From DMER64 sp049652385 (lineage in GTDB: Bacteria > Bacteroidota > Bacteroidia > Bacteroidales > UBA932): a DNA stretch of 64,000 nucleotides. This document shows positions 59,296 through 64,000 of this stretch, in pieces. Made by a program: the position numbers and the translations under genes. Every line of letters begins with the position of its first letter. The first letter of the stretch is position 1. The stretch lies in assembly GCA_049652385.1 (NCBI GenBank), contig JBASDX010000001.1:1-64000 (forward strand), in the 5' to 3' direction. The notes beneath the pieces were generated by a model, which ran no database searches, had not been told where the DNA came from, and saw only the letters and a program-made list of their open reading frames with translations.

Positions 59296-59798
59296 CCAAT
59301 AGTAACCGGTATGGCGTTGTTGGTATAAATGCCCGCAGGAGTCTCTTTATTAAACTGTACTGCTCCTCCTATATAGTAGATAACCTCAGGGTTACTTGGT
59401 GATAAAACATACTGTTGAGTGCCGTTGACTTCATTCCAATAATGGCTATAGGGTTGAAAACCAAGCTGTCCGCTACCTGTTGTATTATATAAAGTCCCGG
59501 CTGCATGTTGAAAACTGGTGATATGAATGGGTTTGTTACTCCCGTTGGATATGTAGTACAGTCTTACTTCAGCAGCGTACCAAACGTTATCAAAAATCAC
59601 ATTTGCGCCGTATTCTATTTTCGGCTGCTTATTTGCACCTTTTTTAATCTCTACTATACAATTCCAGCAATTAGACGTGGGTGTCCAATTTCCAAAGTAA
59701 AGAGTTTCCCGAACTTCAATACCAATATCAGGATTTTGTGCATTGACGTAAGTGACCGGTAAAATCAATAAGATACCTATGAGAATTCTCCATTTCAT
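59283..59798 (-). CDS. Small secreted protein of the DUF4402 cluster
   Basis: 171 residues with a signal peptide (ILIGILLILPVTYVNAQ). The mature part is beta-rich and contains a CxxC pair (TSNCWNCIVEIKK). The end, ETPAGIYTNNAIPVTIGYWY, has the P-x-G-x-Y-x-x-x-x-x-V-T-x-x-Y pattern of DUF4402 C-termini. Probably a diverged subunit of the same surface system. Last gene of the minus-strand cluster, 24 bp after the chaperone gene. Confidence 0.75.
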   Translation of the reverse strand: MKWRILIGILLILPVTYVNAQNPDIGIEVRETLYFGNWTPTSNCWNCIVEIKKGANKQPKIEYGANVIFDNVWYAAEVRLYYISNGSNKPIHITSFQHAAGTLYNTTGSGQLGFQPYSHYWNEVNGTQQYVLSPSNPEVIYYIGGAVQFNKETPAGIYTNNAIPVTIGYWY

Positions 59799-59822
59799 AG
59801 TTTGGAGTTGTCATTAACAGAG

Positions 59823-60662
59823 TTAAGGCAAGATTAATTGTGCAGACGCATAAGTTTCGGGACGTACGTCTGATTGTGCGCTATAGGTAATTAGTAATTT
59901 GCCGGATGTAAAATCGACCTTTTCGCCTTGATTTAACAGGAGTTGAAACTTCCTGACGGCATTGGGAGTATATACGGCTATGCCGTTTACCACACCAACT
60001 TTTGTTTCCGTTCCATCAGGTGCTATATATGTAACGGCAATATCTCCGTATACAGACATATTGCCGGAACGGTTGAACGTAAAGGCCAGAAGTTTTTGGC
60101 CTTCTTCATTGTCAGACAATTTGAGGTCAGAAAGGAATACTTTTGTAGTAGATTCTCCTACACGGATAATTACAGGGATGGTAATACCAAAGATGGGAAT
60201 CAACCGGATACTTACCATTGTGGTATCTGCATTGGGGTCAATCTCTCCCAGGGCCATCTCGTTGGGAACAGCGCGGAAATACACATGGGACCTGTATTCA
60301 CCCGGATCTAAGCGTTCCCTTCCAATGACCTGCATACGGACTGTTTGTGACTCCGAAGGTCCCAGCAAAATAGTACGAGGAAAGAAGCGTAAATGACGGT
60401 CAGCAAAAAACTGTCCCGGATCCGGTTCGGTAATTTCCTCAAAATCACCATCCTCCGTCATTCTGTATTGCACAAAAGAAATGTTATACCGCGCCGTATC
60501 CTGTCCTGTGTTGGCCAGGTTTAATTCCATAACCCGTCTGGATCCGTCAAAGACAACACGACGGGGAGTTACCAATAGATTACCTTGTGCTTTAACAGGA
60601 ATAGAAAAACCTGCAACCAGGGAAAGTATTAAAAGAAAGGCTATATTCCTAAACTTGTACAT
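59823..60662 (-). CDS. PapD-like periplasmic chaperone
   Basis: From the ATG at 60662 it is 279 residues; a start at 60674 is possible. A signal peptide (IAFLLILSLVAGFSIPVKAQ) precedes two immunoglobulin-like domains. Domain 1 has LLVTPRRVVFDGSRRVMELNLANTG and the G1-like strand region ending PIFGITIPVIIRVG. Domain 2 has YTPNAVRKFQLLL. In fimbrial systems such chaperones cap pilins by donor-strand complementation. Here it sits among DUF4402 secreted proteins, its likely clients, but no usher gene is visible. Confidence 0.85.
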   Translation of the reverse strand: MYKFRNIAFLLILSLVAGFSIPVKAQGNLLVTPRRVVFDGSRRVMELNLANTGQDTARYNISFVQYRMTEDGDFEEITEPDPGQFFADRHLRFFPRTILLGPSESQTVRMQVIGRERLDPGEYRSHVYFRAVPNEMALGEIDPNADTTMVSIRLIPIFGITIPVIIRVGESTTKVFLSDLKLSDNEEGQKLLAFTFNRSGNMSVYGDIAVTYIAPDGTETKVGVVNGIAVYTPNAVRKFQLLLNQGEKVDFTSGKLLITYSAQSDVRPETYASAQLILP

Positions 60663-60720
60663 AATGTGCAGCATTTATAAAGAGTATCAGCAAATATAGC
60701 ACAAAAAACTATACGACGTA

Positions 60721-61275
60721 TTAATTGTAGGATAAAACCAGAGAATACGTTCCGCTATAGAAACCAATGGGATTTTTGGAGATAGTCTCAATTCTTAATG
60801 ATGCTCCCAAAAATAAGGTAAGTTTGCCATTGGCATCAAGCTGTGGAGCAGTGGAGGGAGATACTGTCCATTGGTTTACGGTCATTTGAAAAGACGGGTT
60901 GCTGCTATGTACAATTTGTGTGACTCCCGGCAGCGTAACGGCAATGGTACTTTCCGGGTAACCTGTGATTTCATAGATAGCCGGCCCCTCCAATCCTCCG
61001 GAAACTAAAAACAAAGAACCTCCTGTAGTTGTTCTTTCAATTTCAGGTGACGGTTTAATGGTAATACCGCCCGTCGTAGTTTCACCTTCAATATAAAACC
61101 TTCCAAAAGCCAGCGAAGAAATTTCCTTGCCGGCTAAAATATCAACCAACTCTGCCGTAGCTGTTCCTGTTACTTCCTGGCCTTGCGCCTGTACTGTTTT
61201 GGGAATAAACACCATACAGAGGCTCATACATGTTATCCACAGGAGGGTAAATATGTTATATGTAAAGGGTCTCAT
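60721..61275 (-). CDS. DUF4402 secreted protein 1
   Basis: 184 residues with an N-terminal signal (ITCMSLCMVFIPKTVQAQG). The mature domain has the DUF4402 pattern: TATAELVDILAGKEISSLAFGRF at the start, IEITGYPESTIAVTLP (here YEITGY) in the middle, and GTYSLVLSYN at the end. Pilin-like or adhesin-like surface subunits are suspected for this family. Closest to the copy at 61378, sharing the AELV-ALSFGRF opening. Confidence 0.85.
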   Translation of the reverse strand: MRPFTYNIFTLLWITCMSLCMVFIPKTVQAQGQEVTGTATAELVDILAGKEISSLAFGRFYIEGETTTGGITIKPSPEIERTTTGGSLFLVSGGLEGPAIYEITGYPESTIAVTLPGVTQIVHSSNPSFQMTVNQWTVSPSTAPQLDANGKLTLFLGASLRIETISKNPIGFYSGTYSLVLSYN

Positions 61276-61296
61276 GGCGCAGTGTATTTTAGGATA

Positions 61297-61336
61297 AATA
61301 AAAAAAACGCTTCTTTTTGCATAAAAAAGAAGCGTT
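61297..61336 (-). terminator. Terminator of DUF4402 gene 2
   Basis: Arms AACGCTTCTTTTT and AAAAAGAAGCGTT (61306-61336) form a 13-bp stem. On the minus strand a T-rich tail follows (61305-61297). It separates gene 2 from gene 1. Confidence 0.85.
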
Positions 61337-61377
61337 ACGTATTTATATAGAGTATATAATACCTCTTTTTTTACGCA

Positions 61378-61908
61378 TCAATTGTGTGAGAAAGTTACGG
61401 TGTAGGTTCCTGTAAAAAGACCTTTTCTCAACCCGGCTTGATTATCAGGGATGTTTAAGGTACCACCTACGTAAATGGTGGCGGATCCATCCAGACCCAA
61501 AGTGGGAGAAGCATCGGATACAGTAAACTGTGCAATGGTTAATTGATCACCTTCTGTATTCGCGATTTTTACCGAATTGGCTGCCGGCAAGGTAACAGCA
61601 AGAGATTGTGAGGCTAAGCCATAAACCCCAAATTTTCCGGAAGAGGGACTACCGCTGGCGGTTATAATGGTAACGCCACCCGTTTTGGAGCGGTTCAATG
61701 CTTGTGTAGCATCAATAACAATAGTACCGGCAGACGATCCGGGTACAAAACGTCCGAAATTAAGTGCGGTCAACTCTTCTGCGGAAAGGGCTTCGACCAA
61801 TTCTGCATGGGCATTGGCTGTGACGCTTGCTGTTACCTGGGCTTTAAGACTCACGGTAAACCCGGTAAACAGAAGGCCGAAAATAAGTGTAAGTGTGAGT
61901 TTTTTCAT
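61378..61908 (-). CDS. DUF4402 secreted protein 2
   Basis: 176 residues, signal peptide LIFGLLFTGFTVSLKAQ. The mature protein has ANAHAELVEALSAEELTALNFGRFVPG at its start, GKFGVYGLASQSLAVTLP centrally, TIYVGGTLNIPDNQAGLRKG and a closing GTYTVTFSHN. This is a complete DUF4402 domain. It has its own terminator on the 3' side and another hairpin upstream, so it is probably transcribed from its own promoter. Confidence 0.9.
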   Translation of the reverse strand: MKKLTLTLIFGLLFTGFTVSLKAQVTASVTANAHAELVEALSAEELTALNFGRFVPGSSAGTIVIDATQALNRSKTGGVTIITASGSPSSGKFGVYGLASQSLAVTLPAANSVKIANTEGDQLTIAQFTVSDASPTLGLDGSATIYVGGTLNIPDNQAGLRKGLFTGTYTVTFSHN

Positions 61909-61949
61909 GATTTTAATTACTAGTAAGGAATGTCGTTTTTAGTTAAAAA

Positions 61950-61995
61950 CCTTCCCCGGAACGCTCCATTCCTATGAAAGGAGCGACCGGGGAGG
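61950..61995 (-). terminator. Terminator of DUF4402 gene 3
   Basis: CCTTCCCCGGAACGCTCC and GGAGCGACCGGGGAGG form a long GC-rich stem with one bulge. On the minus strand a TTTTTAA tail follows (61949-61943). It lies 12 bp after the gene stop. Confidence 0.9.
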
Positions 61996-62006
61996 TATGT
62001 TATTTT

Positions 62007-62543
62007 TTATTCGTAAGTGACGGTTACTTCAAAAGTTCCTGAATACACACCGATTACAGTACTTGATGTTACTATTAAATCTGCGCCGACATAAAAAACG
62101 TCGTCTGTCCCCAGAACTCTACCACCTAAGGTAGCACTAGTTGAGCCATCACTAACTTTAAAATTGTTTACTGTAATTTTGTTGCTTCCGCTTGTAATTT
62201 CAATGTTAGTGGTTGGCACAGCTATCTTAAATGAAAAACCACTTTCACCGCTTGCCGTAAATTTAGCTGCTTGTGGAGTACGGGTACTGGTTACTTGTAT
62301 CATAGCTGTAGGACTCGCAGTTCTAACGTCATCCCCTGTACCTGCGGCAGGTGCTATTGTAACCGTTCCTGCAGCTTTAATGATATCACCAAACTCTAGA
62401 CCTTGGTTATTAGCAAGTCCTATGGGGGCTATAATCCTGGCACCTATAGTAGAACTTTCTGTAGCTGTGTTTTGTGCAAATGAAACGGTTGCGAATCCGA
62501 AAAAGAGGGCTGTGAGAGCGAAAATTTTAAATGTTGTTTTCAT
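62007..62543 (-). CDS. DUF4402 secreted protein 3
   Basis: 178 residues, signal peptide FALTALFFGFATVSFAQ. The mature domain begins ATESSTIGARIIAPIGLANNQGLEFGDI, with AAKFTASGESGFSFKIAVP centrally and GVYSGTFEVTVTYE at the end. This is the IxAPIxLxxxxxLxFG type of DUF4402. It is closer to the copy at 62698 than to copies 1 and 2. Confidence 0.9.
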   Translation of the reverse strand: MKTTFKIFALTALFFGFATVSFAQNTATESSTIGARIIAPIGLANNQGLEFGDIIKAAGTVTIAPAAGTGDDVRTASPTAMIQVTSTRTPQAAKFTASGESGFSFKIAVPTTNIEITSGSNKITVNNFKVSDGSTSATLGGRVLGTDDVFYVGADLIVTSSTVIGVYSGTFEVTVTYE

Positions 62544-62697
62544 AATGAATGAGAGTATTTAAATGGTTTTTACTAAAAATGTCAACTTCTTTTTAAAGCG
62601 GTACAAAAGTATGTTGTTGGTATAGTAAAAACAAACGATTTCAACATACACTTGGTTTTCTTCAACCAAACGTGCAAATTGTTCTACAACCAATTGA

Positions 62698-63237
62698 TTA
62701 GTTGTAGTTGGCAGATACATTAAAAGTACCGGTATAGGTACCCCTGGGATTGCTTGCAGAGTAGGTGACAGTGCCCCCTACGTAAAAATAATTGATACCA
62801 TTATTATTAAGAGTCAGGGTGCTGTTGGACAAAGTGAGCGACAGGGCTAAAGAATTTCCGCCCTGGGTCAGGTTTATATTGGAGTTGCTTAAGGTTAGCT
62901 GGACTGTATAGTTTGCTTCTCCTTCTACTCTGAACTTGGCGGCACTCATGGAAGAGGGAGTCAACAGGGTAGCGCCGTGGGTGGCACTTACCTGAGGATT
63001 TGCAGAGGCGGTAATGGTTACCTGGTTACTGCCGCTGGCTACCCTTAATACATCGCCAAAAAGAAGTTCCTCTTCCTGTATCACTTCAATGGCGCCCGGC
63101 TGAACACCTCCGCTCATCTTAATATCAATTCTGACAGGTATGGTAAAAGTTTTTGTTATTGATTGTCCATATACAGTACTTCCACCGCAAAGCAACAGGG
63201 CTATAAAAACTAAAAATGCTGATACAGTACCTCTCAT
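62698..63237 (-). CDS. DUF4402 secreted protein 4
   Basis: From the ATG at 63237 it is 179 residues with a signal peptide (VSAFLVFIALLLCGGSTVYGQ). An open frame reaches back to 63402, but that part lies inside the divergent regulator gene and is antisense. The domain reads IPVRIDIKMSGG, EELLFGDVLRVASGSNQVTI, AAKFRVEGEANYTVQLTLS and GTYTGTFNVSANYN. Divergent from the response regulator with 43 bp between, which links the cluster to that regulator by position only. Confidence 0.88.
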   Translation of the reverse strand: MRGTVSAFLVFIALLLCGGSTVYGQSITKTFTIPVRIDIKMSGGVQPGAIEVIQEEELLFGDVLRVASGSNQVTITASANPQVSATHGATLLTPSSMSAAKFRVEGEANYTVQLTLSNSNINLTQGGNSLALSLTLSNSTLTLNNNGINYFYVGGTVTYSASNPRGTYTGTFNVSANYN

Positions 63238-63280
63238 GTTGCTGCAAAGATACATAAAAATATTTTTTACATTTGCACAT

Positions 63281-64000
63281 ATGGTTAAGATATTGATTAT
63301 TGAAGATGATGCTGCTTTCAATGCGTTGTTGAAGACATGGCTTTCCAAAGCCGGGTATAAAGCTGAAAGCGTGTTGTCTGCGGGAGAAGCCATGAAAACC
63401 ATTCAGGCGCGCGTGTACGATATAGTACTGTTGGATTTGCGTCTGCCGGATACGGAAGGTCTTACGTTATTGAAATGGATACGGGAGATATCCCCGGATA
63501 GTGTGGTATTTATGATGACCGGTTATGCAGATATCCATACAGCTGTGCAGGCTATTCGGCTGGGAGCCGCAGATTATTTGGAAAAACCGGTAGATCCTGT
63601 AATGCTGAAGGAGAAAATTGAAGAAGTCATCAAGAAGAAAGACCGCCCCTACGAACGTATACCTTTTATTAAAGGGGAAAGTGAAGTCTCTGTGAAGTTG
63701 TATGAACATATGATGCTGGTGGCTCCTACGTTTTTGTCGGTGTTGATTTCCGGAGCCAGCGGAACAGGGAAGGAATACGTGGCCAATCAAATACATCAGA
63801 ACAGCTTGCGGAAAGAGGGTCCTTTTGTGGCTTTGGATTGCGGTGCCATTCCGCGCGATTTGGCGGGCAGTGAGTTGTTTGGACATTTGAAAGGTTCTTT
63901 TACGGGGGCCATTGGTGATAAAAAAGGAGCTTTTGAAATGGCAGACGGAGGCACGTTGTTTTTGGACGAGGTAGGAAATCTTTCTGCCGATGTGCAAATG
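63281..64000 (+). CDS. Sigma-54-interacting response regulator (NtrC type), 3' end outside window
   Basis: 240 codons are visible without a stop. A receiver domain (residues 1-120) has IIEDD, the phosphoacceptor D52 in VLLDLRLPD, MTGYAD and EKPVDP. An AAA+ domain begins near 130 with Walker A ISGASGTGKEYVANQIH, CGAIPRDLAGSELFG, and Walker B TLFLDEVGN. The sigma-54-binding loop reads GSFTGA instead of GAFTGA, a known natural variant. TACATTTG at 63268-63275 (TAnnTTTG) is only 5 bases before the ATG, which may indicate a leaderless transcript. The helix-turn-helix end lies outside. Confidence 0.93.
   Translation, partial: MVKILIIEDDAAFNALLKTWLSKAGYKAESVLSAGEAMKTIQARVYDIVLLDLRLPDTEGLTLLKWIREISPDSVVFMMTGYADIHTAVQAIRLGAADYLEKPVDPVMLKEKIEEVIKKKDRPYERIPFIKGESEVSVKLYEHMMLVAPTFLSVLISGASGTGKEYVANQIHQNSLRKEGPFVALDCGAIPRDLAGSELFGHLKGSFTGAIGDKKGAFEMADGGTLFLDEVGNLSADVQM

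Noticed and set aside
63238..63402. N-terminal extension of DUF4402 gene 4
   Set aside because: It would run antisense through the regulator's first codons and places the signal peptide internally.

Overview
This is chromosomal DNA of a Bacteroidota bacterium, most likely of the order Bacteroidales. Several things point there: promoters of the TTTG-N19-21-TAnnTTTG type (clearest upstream of parD and the ImmA/PIN operon), BACON domains, a GH92 lipoprotein glycosidase, DUF4402 secreted proteins with a PapD-like chaperone, and a bacterial deoxyhypusine-synthase-like gene. The species cannot be named from the sequence alone.

Layout. 0-2.5 kb is AT-rich: cas1, cas2 and an eight-repeat CRISPR array, with no interference gene in view. 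2.6-4.4 kb holds a small membrane protein gene divergent from an ECF sigma factor and a putative anti-sigma protein. 4.4-4.95 kb is a gene-free stretch built of palindromic elements. 5-15 kb is a housekeeping block (S9 peptidase, acyltransferase, rsmE, thioesterase, threonylcarbamoyl-AMP synthase, rhomboid, mutL, purN, ispF, tRNA-CAT). Four of these proteins (RsmE, MutL, PurN, IspF) carry in-frame low-complexity or tandem-repeat segments at positions where their families normally have short loops or a short N-terminus. 15-28 kb mixes AbiE and ParDE toxin-antitoxin pairs, a broken AAA ATPase gene, a CoA-disulfide-reductase-like enzyme, metallophosphoesterase, AraC-type regulator, GH92 glycosidase and a GNAT acetyltransferase.

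28-38 kb is a defence island, all on the minus strand: a DUF262/HNH protein, two paralogous adenine-methyltransferase-like polypeptides, a frameshifted BRO-N gene remnant, a helicase with an N-terminal T5orf172-type nuclease-like domain, and a HARE-HTH/GIY-YIG protein. A separate PD-(D/E)XK-DUF2075 helicase gene follows. Around it (35.9-41.2 kb) are two families of non-coding repeats.

40-47 kb adds three more toxin-antitoxin-like modules (YefM/YoeB, XRE-ImmA/PIN, HipBA), each with a clear inverted-repeat operator. A composite duplicate of the hipB 3' half joined to a cupin-gene 3' end lies next to hipA. 47-50.5 kb encodes one very large lipoprotein: BACON x3, leucine-rich repeats, thioredoxin-like domain, M64 peptidase. 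51-57 kb is a complete RND efflux operon, 57-59 kb an M3 metallopeptidase, and 59-63 kb a surface-protein cluster (four DUF4402 proteins, a related small secreted protein and a PapD-like chaperone, with no usher in view). This cluster is divergent from a sigma-54-type response regulator that runs off the window end.

The most novel-looking signals are non-coding. Six copies of a 91-93 bp element bounded by 11-bp inverted repeats (AGGTRRTRAGT) are present. Four of them are arranged as two 219-bp pairs, both with exactly 37 bp between the two elements. The second is the assembly of the 28-36 kb restriction-like operon.
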